This document shows, one piece after another, positions 27,179-35,647 of a stretch of 64,000 nt of DNA. Under the pieces are notes generated by a model that made no database searches, was not told the origin of the DNA, and was given only the letters and a program-made list of their open reading frames with translations. The stretch covers positions 1 to 64,000 of the forward strand of contig JBNKVM010000010.1 in assembly GCA_050299175.1 (NCBI GenBank), read 5' to 3'. The DNA comes from JAPHTQ01 sp050299175 (lineage in GTDB: Bacteria; Pseudomonadota; Gammaproteobacteria; Thiohalomonadales; Thiohalomonadaceae). Both the position numbers and the translations under genes were made by a program. How positions within the stretch are numbered: the first letter of the stretch is position 1; every line of letters begins with the position of its first letter.

Positions 27179-27776
27179 GCGAATCCTTTTTGCTTCACTG
27201 TTGTTGTGCTTCTCATCCTCCGCTTGGTGCGGAACCATACTGATTTTCGGCGACAGTCTCAGCGCAGGTTACGGAGTCGAGGCTGGCGCGAGTTGGGTCG
27301 ATCTGTTGGCGAAGCGCCTTGCCGACAAAAAACTACCCTACAACGTCGTCAATACCAGCATCAGCGGCGAAACCAGTGCAGGTGGACTATCACGCATCGC
27401 CAACCAATTGCGAAAACATCGCCCTGATATTCTAATTCTTGAACTGGGCGCCAACGACGGTCTGCGTGGCCTGCCACTGAAGGCAATGAAAACTAACCTT
27501 AGCAGCATCATTCGTCAGGCCAAAGAGGCGGGCGCTCGGGTACTGCTACTGGGCATGCAGATGCCGCCCAATTACGGCCTGCGCTACACCGAAACCTTCT
27601 TCACTATCTATGGGGAGTTGGCGAAAGAACAACAACTACCGCTGGTGCCGTTCCTGCTGGAGAAGGTCGCCCTCGACCCTTCGCTGATGCAGCGTGATAA
27701 CCTGCATCCCAATGCCAAAGGTCAGCCGCTGCTATTGGACACGGTATGGCCGAAACTCGAACCCATGTTACGCTAA
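27177..27776 (+). CDS. tesA: GDSL-type esterase/thioesterase TesA
   Basis: A 199-residue periplasmic SGNH hydrolase (acyl-CoA thioesterase I/lysophospholipase L1/arylesterase) with a signal peptide (1-18). The nucleophile Ser is in FGDSLSAGYG, the oxyanion Gly in SGETSAGGL, the Asn in LELGANDGLRG, and the catalytic Asp-His in DNLHPNAKG. GGAG lies before the ATG at 27177; a start nine codons earlier is unlikely. The gene order with ybbA divergent matches E. coli. Its substrate in this organism may be a phospholipid or acyl ester of the envelope. Confidence 0.95.
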   Translation: MRILFASLLLCFSSSAWCGTILIFGDSLSAGYGVEAGASWVDLLAKRLADKKLPYNVVNTSISGETSAGGLSRIANQLRKHRPDILILELGANDGLRGLPLKAMKTNLSSIIRQAKEAGARVLLLGMQMPPNYGLRYTETFFTIYGELAKEQQLPLVPFLLEKVALDPSLMQRDNLHPNAKGQPLLLDTVWPKLEPMLR

Positions 27777-27927
27777 TACTCGCCCTGCCCGCAGCACCAA
27801 TTAAGTTCGCCCATCCCCCCTTTTGCACCAAGATTGTTCATCTCGCGCACAATAATCGGCCATCCTTTCCGTTTTTCCTGGCCCACATCTTGCTGACACG
27901 ACTGTATCAACCCAAAGGAGTGAAACC

Positions 27928-28293
27928 GTGTCGACCATAGAACACCCCACCAGCATCAACAGGGACTATATTCGCCTGCTACAGGTGATGCGCCGTTTTA
28001 TCCGCGACGAATTCGCCCAAGATATTCGCATCTCTCATGAGGATGCCGCTGAGCAATTGCTGCACTTTGCCGATCGCTCCCGCAATCACGTATTACAGGA
28101 AATGGGCAAGGAGTTGCGTGAGTTTGTACAACAGCAACCTATTGTAGATGAAGAGAGTGGCACGAGGGTCCGCTATTACCGTGGCGCAGCCGTTTTGATC
28201 AGTGAAAAGCCACAGGATACAAAACACCTTGCACCTGTAACGCAGCAGAGTAGTCCGAAACGGATTTATCGAGGACAGATCATCGGCGGTTGA
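27928..28293 (+). CDS. conserved hypothetical protein, 121 residues
   Basis: GTG start with AAAGGAG seven bases upstream. The protein is soluble, mostly helical in its first 75 residues (YIRLLQVMRRFIRDEFAQDI, LLHFADRSRNHVLQEMGKEL), then a beta-like segment (TRVRYYRGAAVLI) and a polar tail. No cysteines or membrane segments. I do not recognise a family. It follows tesA by about 150 bases, probably from its own promoter, and its end overlaps the convergent methyltransferase gene by 14 bases. Confidence 0.6.
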   Translation: MSTIEHPTSINRDYIRLLQVMRRFIRDEFAQDIRISHEDAAEQLLHFADRSRNHVLQEMGKELREFVQQQPIVDEESGTRVRYYRGAAVLISEKPQDTKHLAPVTQQSSPKRIYRGQIIGG

Positions 28294-28852
28294 TCAAAAT
28301 CCACTCCGGCGCTGACCCGTTTCCATTAGGTGGAACGAACACGTTTACCTCAAAATAGTCTACCGCCAGTCTCGCAGCCCAGGCCTTGACGGCTTCAGCC
28401 TCTTCACGCCCGCCGGGATGCCCCGTATAGGCCAGCACCGAAATCGCAGCACCGGGCATCAACATTTCCCGCGACTGTTCCAGTGCCGCCAACGTCGTAC
28501 TGATTTCTGTTGTTCGCTGTTTATCACCGCGGGGCAGATAACCGAGATTGAACATCACCGCCTTCACCCTCCCACGTAACGACTCCGGTAAAACAATCGC
28601 CATTGCCTCATGGCCGACGTGATAGAGGGAAACACGTTGTGATAAACCGGCGTCATCCAGGCGACAATAAGCCTCATCCAATGCTGCCTGCTGAATATCG
28701 AAACCGTAGACCTTGCCGTTTTCGCCAACGCATTGTGCAAGAAATAACGTATCGTGACCGTTACCCACTGTGGCATCGATAACGAAATCGCCAGACTGAA
28801 TAATTTGTGTTAATGCAGCGTGAGCCCGCTGAACAAGAGAAAGTGTTGCCAT
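28280..28852 (-). CDS. class I SAM methyltransferase, YtqB/MnmM-like
   Basis: A 190-residue protein (from the ATG at 28852; another in-frame ATG at 28882 lies inside an inverted repeat). SAM motif I is VIDATVGNGHDTLFLAQ, motif II KVYGFDIQQAALDEAY, and VMFNLGYLPRGD is the NPPY-like motif of the rRNA_methylase/YtqB family. In Bacillus the homologue MnmM makes the mnm5 group of tRNA wobble uridine, the job of one MnmC domain in E. coli. Here it sits downstream of a DAO-type flavoenzyme that could supply its substrate. The assignment is by family resemblance. Confidence 0.75.
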   Translation of the reverse strand: MATLSLVQRAHAALTQIIQSGDFVIDATVGNGHDTLFLAQCVGENGKVYGFDIQQAALDEAYCRLDDAGLSQRVSLYHVGHEAMAIVLPESLRGRVKAVMFNLGYLPRGDKQRTTEISTTLAALEQSREMLMPGAAISVLAYTGHPGGREEAEAVKAWAARLAVDYFEVNVFVPPNGNGSAPEWILINRR

Positions 28853-28874
28853 GAAATAAAGGAAGGGTGAGTTA

Positions 28875-28902
28875 GCGGCCATGGATGGATACCCATGGCC
28901 GC
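28875..28902. repeat. perfect inverted repeat between DUF2846 and methyltransferase genes
   Basis: Ten-base arms (28875-28884 and 28893-28902) around an eight-base loop. On the plus strand a run of six T follows, but no plus-strand gene precedes it within 580 bases. On the minus strand there is no T-run. The repeat covers the upstream candidate start of the methyltransferase and could mask it in RNA. Confidence 0.5.
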
Positions 28903-28917
28903 CTGTATTTTTTGCTG

Positions 28918-29352
28918 TTACTGGGTAGCGGCTAACTTAGTCTCAAGCACGCCTTTTTTCCCTTCGTCAGCACTAACCAGATGTAACTTGTTACGTGCGT
29001 AGAGAAGACCCATTTTCACTTCCTGCCAAACGTAATAAAGCTTGCCGGAAACGGTATTCAATTCCAGATTTTCGGTATTTTCTGCCTCTGAAGTCACCGT
29101 ATGTTTACCAGGTTTGACTTCTTTATAGAGAAAGGTGTTCGCGGCGGTCTTACCGAGAGCCTTACCGTCAACGCTGACATCCATGGTCACCGCACCACCA
29201 AAACTTTCATTGCGGTAAATATAAATTCCGGCCACTCCGGACTTGGAGGAAAATTCTTTCAGTGCTGCATCCTGTTTCGGGTCGCCCATGGGTACGGACG
29301 CACATCCAACCAGGCCCATAATCAATACGCTGCTGACAAGTAAACGAATCAT
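28918..29352 (-). CDS. DUF2846 lipoprotein
   Basis: A 144-residue lipoprotein; the lipobox LVGC ends the signal peptide at Cys17. The core has the family's GVAGIYIYRNESFGGAVTMD and GKALGKTAANTFLYKEVKPG, followed by GKHTVTSEAENTEN and GKLYYVWQEVKMG, an immunoglobulin-like beta fold. Function is unknown; the family is anchored in the envelope of many proteobacteria. A typical RBS (GGAGAG) precedes the ATG. It stands between the DAO flavoenzyme and methyltransferase genes on the same strand. Confidence 0.88.
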   Translation of the reverse strand: MIRLLVSSVLIMGLVGCASVPMGDPKQDAALKEFSSKSGVAGIYIYRNESFGGAVTMDVSVDGKALGKTAANTFLYKEVKPGKHTVTSEAENTENLELNTVSGKLYYVWQEVKMGLLYARNKLHLVSADEGKKGVLETKLAATQ

Positions 29353-29507
29353 GTTCTCTCCTTAAATTACATTCCCCAGAGCAAGTCGTGGGACGCTAAA
29401 TATCCACGTTATGGATTTTTATTTCTGCCAGCGGCCAGATACATGTCAGATAGCCGATGACGCTGTTCACTATAACTCATGTTACTACTGAAATGGTTAT
29501 CCCAGTG

Positions 29508-30596
29508 TTACTGCAGGCTATTGCCATCGAACAATTCCAGATGCCGTCTGATATCTACTTCGATCGGTAACGCGCATTCACACAACAAGGCATCCGCAAA
29601 CGTTTCGGCATGCCATGGGATGAGTAAAGAGCCCTTCGAGCCGAAACCGTTGAATATCCCCAACTGTGGCAGGCGTGGGTGCAAACCGAGGAAGGGCTGG
29701 CGATCCTGAGTAGCAGGGCGTACCCCCGCCTGATGATCCAGTAGACGATATTCGCCCGGTTGTTGCAGCAGTTGTGGCAAGGCACCGAGCAAAGTATCAC
29801 GTGCTTCGTCGGTGGGTGTTTCATTCAGCTCATCATGTTCATAGGTCGCACCAAGGCGATAGCTGCCATCGGCCCGCGGCATCAGCCAGCGACCCGCGTT
29901 AATCATCACCTGAGGAAGTTTTTGTTCGATCTGCAAGGCGAGGATTTCACCCTTGGCCGGGGTAAAGGGTAGCCAGTTGAACCAGGGATTATGCATCGCC
30001 TTATAACCTTCACAGAAGATCACCTGACCGCAACTAATCCCATCGAAACGAACATAATCCTCTTCAGGCAGGATCTCGCTGTAGTCGATCTGTTGTGCGC
30101 GGTAACGACCGGTCTCCAGCAGATATTCACGAATCCCCTCGAGCAGCGCGTTGGTATCGAGATAGCCTGTTTGCTGTTGGGCGAAGCCGCCCAGGGGTGC
30201 GACATAGGGCGGTTGCAGTTGTGCTGGTTCCAGCCAGTCACCGAGATAGGCGTCGTACTGTGTATCCTGCTTACGCGTCTGCCACACCTGTTGCTCTTTC
30301 TCGGTACGCAGCAGGCGCCACATCAGCTCTTCAATCAGCAACTGACGCCCCAGCATCTCCTCCAGCGCACGGTATCGTTTGTGAGCGGTGGGCAGACACT
30401 CATCGACCCCGACGGTTTTAACGATACGCTGGCCGGTCACGGGGTTGATCAAACCTGCAGCGGCAACCGAAGCGGCACTGGCATGCTCGTCATCAAGTAC
30501 CAGAATACGCTGACCGCGGTGGGCCAACTCCCAGGCAAGCAAACTGCCGGCCAAACCCTGACCGATGATCAAAAAATCGATATCGTGGTGACTCAT
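29508..30596 (-). CDS. DAO-family FAD-dependent oxidoreductase (MnmC C-domain-like)
   Basis: A 362-residue cytoplasmic flavoenzyme. The dinucleotide motif IIGQGLAGSLLAWELAHRG is N-terminal, followed by AAGLINPVTGQR, and near the end LDHQAGVRPATQDRQPFLGL and NGFGSKGSLLIPWHA, which form the FAD and substrate pocket. DAO enzymes oxidise C-N bonds of secondary amines; the C-terminal domain of MnmC does this on cmnm5U in tRNA. Nearby on the same strand lies a YtqB/MnmM-like methyltransferase, supporting but not proving a tRNA role. Confidence 0.82.
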   Translation of the reverse strand: MSHHDIDFLIIGQGLAGSLLAWELAHRGQRILVLDDEHASAASVAAAGLINPVTGQRIVKTVGVDECLPTAHKRYRALEEMLGRQLLIEELMWRLLRTEKEQQVWQTRKQDTQYDAYLGDWLEPAQLQPPYVAPLGGFAQQQTGYLDTNALLEGIREYLLETGRYRAQQIDYSEILPEEDYVRFDGISCGQVIFCEGYKAMHNPWFNWLPFTPAKGEILALQIEQKLPQVMINAGRWLMPRADGSYRLGATYEHDELNETPTDEARDTLLGALPQLLQQPGEYRLLDHQAGVRPATQDRQPFLGLHPRLPQLGIFNGFGSKGSLLIPWHAETFADALLCECALPIEVDIRRHLELFDGNSLQ

Positions 30597-30658
30597 CGAC
30601 TACACCAACTAACAATGAATGGCGCCCAACATGCCATTGCTTGTCACTATTCGCAAGC

Positions 30659-31780
30659 TTAGAGGAATAGCGTTAGTACGCCGGTTTGGCTGTAAAGCCG
30701 ATTGCGATAAAGTTCGCCATAGGCAAAAAAACCTGCCAGAGGAAATTCACCCAACGCCTCGCTAATCATGTACAGCTCTGCCGAATCGTCGCCGAACAGA
30801 TTTCGCCCACGGTTGATGCAGGAGATGTAGATACCGCCACGAATGGTTTTGTCGCCCACCTGTTCCTTCAACTGCTGCAACATGCGACGCATGTCCTCGC
30901 GAGCAGTATTGCCGTCACGGCGGCAGAAGAGCAACCTGTCGCGTCCTTCCATGTAGTCGCCCACGGACAGCAGTTGATGCTCTAGGTCCAAACCCATCAG
31001 GGCGCGTACCTGATAGTCATCACGCTTCGCACCGTCAATCGGCAGACCCACATAGATATAACCGCCGAGTTTGCGTAGATCCCGTGAAAGCATTTCACCC
31101 ACGTCCGACTTAAGCACCGACAGTGCGGGTTGACCGTCCAGTTCCAGCACCAGATTCTGATCCGCCTGATCGATGTTATGTAATGGACCGATAGGGCTAC
31201 ACCCCTGGGTATGCCCAATAACGACATCCACCCTGGGCGAGAACAGCACCCCGGAAATGCCGTCATCGAACACGCCGTTGGCAATCTGCCTGGCGCCGCC
31301 GTCAGCGGAACAGAGACCGCCATTAATCATCCCCGCAGGCGCACGATCGATAATGCTGTTAATAAAATAGGAGGTAGCGACATAGGTCGGTTCGGCATGA
31401 AGGATGCCGGAACAGTAACCCTCTCTGGCGCACCAGCGGGAGAGGCCTGGTGCGAGGCGCGGGAACATCTCTTCGGTATTGGCGATAAAACGAAACTGCT
31501 CGGCGGGAATATCGGTCAACAGAATTGCCAGGGCCGGCTCGTCGTAATATTCCTGCGCAGTGGCAGCGATCCCCATACCGCTGCTTCCGATCCACTGCAC
31601 GCCAGGAACCGCCTGACGCAGACTCTCGATGACCAGAGGCAGTTCCGCCACAAGATGATCCGTAGCGTAGACGAAACCCAGGGATGCTTCGGCAGGTATC
31701 TCCCCAATCTGCGCAAGACAGCTGCGTACGATACCTGAGGCACTGTCGCCACAGGCATGGCCGTACAGAAATTGCTGCAC
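30659..31780 (-). CDS. FIST domain sensory protein
   Basis: A 373-residue cytoplasmic protein: GTG start at 31780 with CAGGAG upstream. The N-terminal FIST domain (SLGFVYATDHLV, GVQWIGSSGMGI) and C-terminal FIST_C (AKRDDYQVRALMGLD, GDKTIRGGIYISCINRGRNLFG, LAGFFAYGELY) cover the whole chain. FIST domains are predicted small-ligand sensors, often fused to kinases or cyclases; here no output domain is present, so it may act on a separate protein. The DAO gene starts 62 bases after its stop. Confidence 0.88.
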   Translation of the reverse strand: MQQFLYGHACGDSASGIVRSCLAQIGEIPAEASLGFVYATDHLVAELPLVIESLRQAVPGVQWIGSSGMGIAATAQEYYDEPALAILLTDIPAEQFRFIANTEEMFPRLAPGLSRWCAREGYCSGILHAEPTYVATSYFINSIIDRAPAGMINGGLCSADGGARQIANGVFDDGISGVLFSPRVDVVIGHTQGCSPIGPLHNIDQADQNLVLELDGQPALSVLKSDVGEMLSRDLRKLGGYIYVGLPIDGAKRDDYQVRALMGLDLEHQLLSVGDYMEGRDRLLFCRRDGNTAREDMRRMLQQLKEQVGDKTIRGGIYISCINRGRNLFGDDSAELYMISEALGEFPLAGFFAYGELYRNRLYSQTGVLTLFL

Positions 31781-31982
31781 GTGTGACTCCTGTTCTCGTT
31801 ATTTTGTGTAGTGGTTTTTATCTTGTTCTTTTTCGTTATCGCTGCAAGAAATTGAACTCACAGCGCCCAACGGGATAACTGCAGGCTGCCATAATCGTAA
31901 TACCGCGCCAAGCCCTAACGTTGGGTTGCTCGCCTCACTGCAGTAGACTGAACCCCGGTTAACTGCGGCTTAAGGTTCCCTG

Positions 31983-32909
31983 ATGCTGAACATACTGACT
32001 CGCCTGTTTCCTTTCTGGGCGCTGCTACTCGCTTCCATTGCCTGGTACCTGCCTGAACCGTTCAGCCGAGGCAAGGGACTGATCCTGCCTTTATTGATGG
32101 TGATTATGTTCGGCATGGGCATGACCCTGACCGCCGCCGATTTCCGCCGGGTTCTACAACGCCCAGGGGTGATCACTCTGGGTGTTGCGCTGCAATACAG
32201 CGTGATGCCGCTGCTCGCCCTGCTTCTCTCCCGCCTGTTGGGATTGGGACCTGAACTAACAGTGGGCATGGTGCTGGTCGGCGCCAGTTCCGGCGGCACC
32301 GCCTCCAATGTCATCACCTATCTGGCGCGGGGCGATGTGGCGCTATCCATCACCCTGACCATGGTCTCCACTCTGCTCGCGGCACTTTTGATGCCGGGTC
32401 TAACCTGGCTCTATATCGGCCAACTGGTGCCCGTGCCGCTGGAGAAGATGTTACTCAGCGTGCTGCAGTTGGTGATTGCACCGGTGCTACTCGGGGTCAC
32501 CATCAATACCCTGCTGGGGACGAAGCTGCGTCCACTCCGCCTCTTTCCACTGCTCTCCATGTCGGCCATCGTCATCATCATCGCGATTATCGTCGCCCTT
32601 AATCACGATAATCTGGCGCATACGGGTCCACTGCTATTGCTGGCCGTGGCGCTGCACAATCTCGGCGGGATGGGCTTTGGCTACGCCCTGGCACGCCTGC
32701 TCGGCCACGATACGGTGACCTGCCGCACCCTGGCGATTGAGGTAGGGATGCAGAATTCCGGTCTCAGCGTTGCCCTGGCAGTGAAGTACTTCAGCGCCGC
32801 CTCGGCCCTGCCGGGGGCGCTGTTCAGTATCTGGCACAACCTCAGCGGCTCTCTGCTGGCTAGCTGGTGGGCACGCCGGGTCGGGCAGCGGGCTAATCAA
32901 CGGGTCTGA
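31983..32909 (+). CDS. bile acid:sodium symporter (BASS) family transporter
   Basis: A 308-residue membrane protein with nine to ten helices. Family motifs are clear: GMGMTLTAADFRRVLQRPGV, GMVLVGASSGGTASNVITYL and EVGMQNSGLSVALAVKYF, the last two forming the crossover sodium sites. Substrates of bacterial members range from bile acids to pantoate and sulfonates; none can be chosen here. It lacks a nearby catabolic gene. The ATG follows a short upstream region without an obvious regulator site. Confidence 0.93.
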   Translation: MLNILTRLFPFWALLLASIAWYLPEPFSRGKGLILPLLMVIMFGMGMTLTAADFRRVLQRPGVITLGVALQYSVMPLLALLLSRLLGLGPELTVGMVLVGASSGGTASNVITYLARGDVALSITLTMVSTLLAALLMPGLTWLYIGQLVPVPLEKMLLSVLQLVIAPVLLGVTINTLLGTKLRPLRLFPLLSMSAIVIIIAIIVALNHDNLAHTGPLLLLAVALHNLGGMGFGYALARLLGHDTVTCRTLAIEVGMQNSGLSVALAVKYFSAASALPGALFSIWHNLSGSLLASWWARRVGQRANQRV

Positions 32910-32995
32910 GCCCGATCTGTGCAGCTAGTCTCGGAATCGCCCCCACCACCGATCTATCGTCACTACTCCCTACAGCACTATTCAGGGGCAGTACC

Positions 32996-33625
32996 ATGGA
33001 AATCACCAGCAATGCCAAATATCGCTTCAACAACCGCTTTCAGGGCGAACACCGTTTCGAGCTGTTCAACGACCACTATTTGAGTGTTCGCAGCAAACTC
33101 GGGTTACGTCCCACCGAGTTCAAAATGGAGGTAGCAACCCTGCAGCCTGAAGCAAAGCGAGTTGAACGTCCGGCTTGGTTCTGGCTTGCATCGACCCTGT
33201 TGATCCTTGGCATTACCGCCTTTATTGCCATCACCGTTATTACTCATCCGGAAGCAGTCGACCTGCTAGTCGCCGGTGGTGCCATCGCCATACTGCTCTT
33301 GCTCTCCGGCTATTGCGCGGCGGTGTTCCTGCGTAAGTCGGAAAGAGTCTGGGTCTTTGAAACCCGTGCCGCCCACTATCCGCTGATCAATATCCCTTAT
33401 AGTCGCCACTGTCGCCGCGAGGCCGCCGAGTTTGTCGTACGCCTGGAACAGGCGATCCGTGAGACCACCGAATACAAGGGATACAACAAGGATGACCTGT
33501 TCGCCGGGGAGATGCGCATGCTACGCCGTCTGGCCAAATCCGGCGTGCTCAGCGACGACATGTACGACAACGCCAAGAAGAGCATGCTCGGCGACCACCA
33601 GATGGTCACTGCCACCCTCGGCTAA
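32996..33625 (+). CDS. two-helix membrane protein with SHOCT-like C-terminus
   Basis: A 209-residue protein: a polar N-terminal domain (1-58), two helices (about 60-82 and 88-110), a beta-like region (RVWVFETRAAHYPLINIPYS) and a C-terminal 30 residues (MLRRLAKSGVLSDDMYDNAK) that resemble the SHOCT oligomerisation motif. No family recognised for the rest. It lies between the BASS gene and the arsR-type operon and may be independent of both. Confidence 0.6.
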   Translation: MEITSNAKYRFNNRFQGEHRFELFNDHYLSVRSKLGLRPTEFKMEVATLQPEAKRVERPAWFWLASTLLILGITAFIAITVITHPEAVDLLVAGGAIAILLLLSGYCAAVFLRKSERVWVFETRAAHYPLINIPYSRHCRREAAEFVVRLEQAIRETTEYKGYNKDDLFAGEMRMLRRLAKSGVLSDDMYDNAKKSMLGDHQMVTATLG

Positions 33626-33673
33626 AGCCCGTCCACGAGATATCCAGATCCACATCTGCGATTCCTCGCAGCC

Positions 33674-33718
33674 AATATATTCGTTTGACGTAATATAACG
33701 ACAAGAATATATTACGTC
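33674..33718. promoter_or_regulatory. nested inverted repeats, probable ArsR operator
   Basis: AATATATTC at 33674-33682 pairs with GAATATATT at 33705-33713, and GACGTAATAT at 33687-33696 pairs with ATATTACGTC at 33709-33718. The AT-rich palindromes end two bases before the arsR start, as expected for autorepression by a winged-helix ArsR dimer that blocks the promoter. Confidence 0.7.
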
Positions 33719-33720
33719 TC

Positions 33721-34059
33721 ATGCATATATCCGCCGATCAGTTTTTCACCGCCCTCGGAAGCGATATTCGCCTGCGCTGCCTGCTGTTGCTTGAGCGCAA
33801 AGGCGAACTGTGTGTTTGCGAGCTCACCCAGGCCCTCAACGAACCCCAGCCGAAAATCTCCCGCCACCTCGCCCACCTGCGCGAATGGGGTATCGTCACC
33901 GATCGACGCGAAGGACTCTGGATCCACTATCGGCTCCATCCCCAACTCCCCGACTGGGCAGCGGCGGTACTACGCACCACTCGCACCGCACTGGAAAACA
34001 CCAGCCCCTACACCACCGACCAGCAACGTCTCGCGGCGATGACAAAACGTACGGCGTAA
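33721..34059 (+). CDS. ArsR-family metal-sensing repressor
   Basis: A 112-residue winged-helix regulator. The sensor motif ELCVCEL places Cys31 and Cys33 in the alpha-3 arsenic site, and the recognition helix region is NEPQPKISRHLAHLREWGIV. It should release DNA on binding As(III) or Sb(III). No Shine-Dalgarno is visible upstream of the ATG because the palindromic operator runs up to it, so it may be translated from a leaderless or very short leader. First gene of a four-gene operon. Confidence 0.92.
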   Translation: MHISADQFFTALGSDIRLRCLLLLERKGELCVCELTQALNEPQPKISRHLAHLREWGIVTDRREGLWIHYRLHPQLPDWAAAVLRTTRTALENTSPYTTDQQRLAAMTKRTA

Positions 34060-34093
34060 AGATGTACAGCTACCGGATTAACTAGGAAAAGCG

Positions 34094-35053
34094 ATGTTCG
34101 AAGCCCTGGCCAACCTGCTGGTCTACCAACTGTTTGCCCTGCCACGCGGCACACCACTGGCCGATGCGCTGCACTTTTTTATCATGGATACAGCATTGAT
34201 CTTCTTCATGCTGGTTGCCGTGATCTATTTCATGGGACTGTTGCGCGCCCTGCTCTCGCCGGAACAGGTGCGTGACTATGTGCGCGGCAAGCCACGCTGG
34301 CTTGCCCGCTCCCTGGCGATCCTGCTCGGTGCGGTCACACCTTTCTGTTCCTGCTCCTCGGTGCCGCTGTTTATCGGCTTCGTCGAAGCGGGCATACCGC
34401 TGGGCGTGACCTTCTCCTTCCTTATCGCCAGTCCGATGATCAATGAAGTTGCGGCGGTGATCCTGATCGGCATACTTGGCTGGAAGCTGGCAGCACTCTA
34501 TATCGCCGCCGGACTGACGGTGGCCTATGTCGGTGGCGTGGTAATGGAACGCTTCCGTCCTGAGCGTTGGGTCGAAGAGTATGTCTGGAAAATCCAGGTC
34601 GGTGCCGCCGCCAACGCAGAAGTAGATCGCTCCCTGCGTGGACGTCACCGCTTTGCCGTTGCCGAGGTGAAATCGATTGTGGGCCGAATCTGGAAATGGG
34701 TGATTGCCGCCATCGCCATCGGCGCCCTGTTCCACGGTTTTGTCCCACAGCAGTGGGTCGCCGATCACCTGGGTGGCACCGATAACTGGCTGGCTGTTCC
34801 CGGCGCGGTGCTGTTGGGCGTACCGCTCTACGCCAATGCCACCGGCGTGATTCCGGTAGCCGAAGCCATGCTCGACAAGGGCGTCGCCATCGGCACCACC
34901 CTCGCCTTTATGATGAGTATCGCCGCCCTCTCCCTGCCGGAACTTTTGATCCTGCGCAAGGTGATTAAATGGCAGGCGCTGGCCCTGTTTAGCGGCGTAC
35001 TCGCCATTGCTATCACCCTGGTCGGCTGGGGCTTCAACCTGCTAACCCTATGA
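34094..35053 (+). CDS. permease of the ArsP/DUF318 family
   Basis: A 319-residue inner-membrane protein with about eight helices in two repeats. The hallmark TPFCSCSSVPLFIGF, with a Cys-x-Cys pair, lies near residue 77, and FSFLIASPMINEVA follows; a second-half GVPLYANATGVIPVAEAML mirrors it. ArsP members export trivalent organoarsenicals, and related proteins accompany arsenic genes. Position directly after an ArsR with an intact CxC sensor supports arsenical efflux; the exact species is not determinable. Confidence 0.87.
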   Translation: MFEALANLLVYQLFALPRGTPLADALHFFIMDTALIFFMLVAVIYFMGLLRALLSPEQVRDYVRGKPRWLARSLAILLGAVTPFCSCSSVPLFIGFVEAGIPLGVTFSFLIASPMINEVAAVILIGILGWKLAALYIAAGLTVAYVGGVVMERFRPERWVEEYVWKIQVGAAANAEVDRSLRGRHRFAVAEVKSIVGRIWKWVIAAIAIGALFHGFVPQQWVADHLGGTDNWLAVPGAVLLGVPLYANATGVIPVAEAMLDKGVAIGTTLAFMMSIAALSLPELLILRKVIKWQALALFSGVLAIAITLVGWGFNLLTL

Positions 35054-35078
35054 ACGAATAACTCAACGGAGCAGTTAC

Positions 35079-35390
35079 ATGACCGAGGTACCACAACTTC
35101 ACTCTTCCATCGTCGCGATGGTCTCCCTCGCCGCGGGAATCGCTGCCAAACATCCCGATATGGGACTTTGCCAACTGGGCCGACTGCGCCAGATGGGTGT
35201 GCCGCAGGAGCAGATCGATACGGTGATCGAGATCGCCCGTCATATCCGTGACGAAGCGGGAGAGAAACTTGACGCGGCCTTTGCCGACAAAAGTCAGGCC
35301 AATATCGCAGGCAAACCACTCACTATCGGTGTGCGCGAAGAGAGCGGCGCCTGTTGCAGTTCCACCGCCAGCGGCCAGTCCTGCTGTTAA
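35079..35390 (+). CDS. small AhpD/CMD-like protein with Cys-rich tail
   Basis: A 103-residue protein. The helical core (VAMVSLAAGIAAKHPDMGLC, RLRQMGVPQEQIDTVIEIA) resembles AhpD/carboxymuconolactone decarboxylase-like proteins, but the usual CxxC is not present; only one Cys remains there. The tail has CCSSTASGQSCC, a likely soft-metal or arsenic binding site. GGAG precedes the ATG. Located between the ArsP-like permease and a thioredoxin-like gene, it may hand a thiolated metalloid to one of them; that is inference. Confidence 0.6.
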   Translation: MTEVPQLHSSIVAMVSLAAGIAAKHPDMGLCQLGRLRQMGVPQEQIDTVIEIARHIRDEAGEKLDAAFADKSQANIAGKPLTIGVREESGACCSSTASGQSCC

Positions 35391-35404
35391 TCAAGGAGCA
35401 AACG

Positions 35405-35635
35405 ATGAAAACGATTAAGGTTCTCGGCAGTGGCTGCCGCAGTTGTGTCAGCACCTATGAATTGATTGCCGAAGTGGCCAAGGAGAAGGGCGCAGAGGTG
35501 ACGTTGGAGAAGGTCGAGGATATTGGTCAGATTATGGGCTATGGGGTGATGTCGACCCCCGGTGTGGTGATCGACGAACAGGTAGTCCACAGCGGCAGCA
35601 TCCCCGAGCGTAAATTGATCGAAAGCTGGCTGTAA
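35405..35635 (+). CDS. thioredoxin-like small redox protein (TM0996 family)
   Basis: A 76-residue single thioredoxin fold from the ATG at 35405 with AAGGAG upstream. The redox site is GCRSC (Cys11, Cys14) and the cis-proline is in MSTPGVVIDE. Members of this family recur in arsenic operons with ArsP-type permeases and may reduce or shuttle thiols there. Last gene of the operon; its stop is 12 bases from the convergent msrA stop. Confidence 0.9.
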   Translation: MKTIKVLGSGCRSCVSTYELIAEVAKEKGAEVTLEKVEDIGQIMGYGVMSTPGVVIDEQVVHSGSIPERKLIESWL

Positions 35636-35647
35636 TCCTCTGGTAGA

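Noticed and set aside
26372..27427. 351-residue plus-strand frame spanning ybbP, ybbA and tesA
   Set aside because: It crosses three well-supported genes in the wrong frame.
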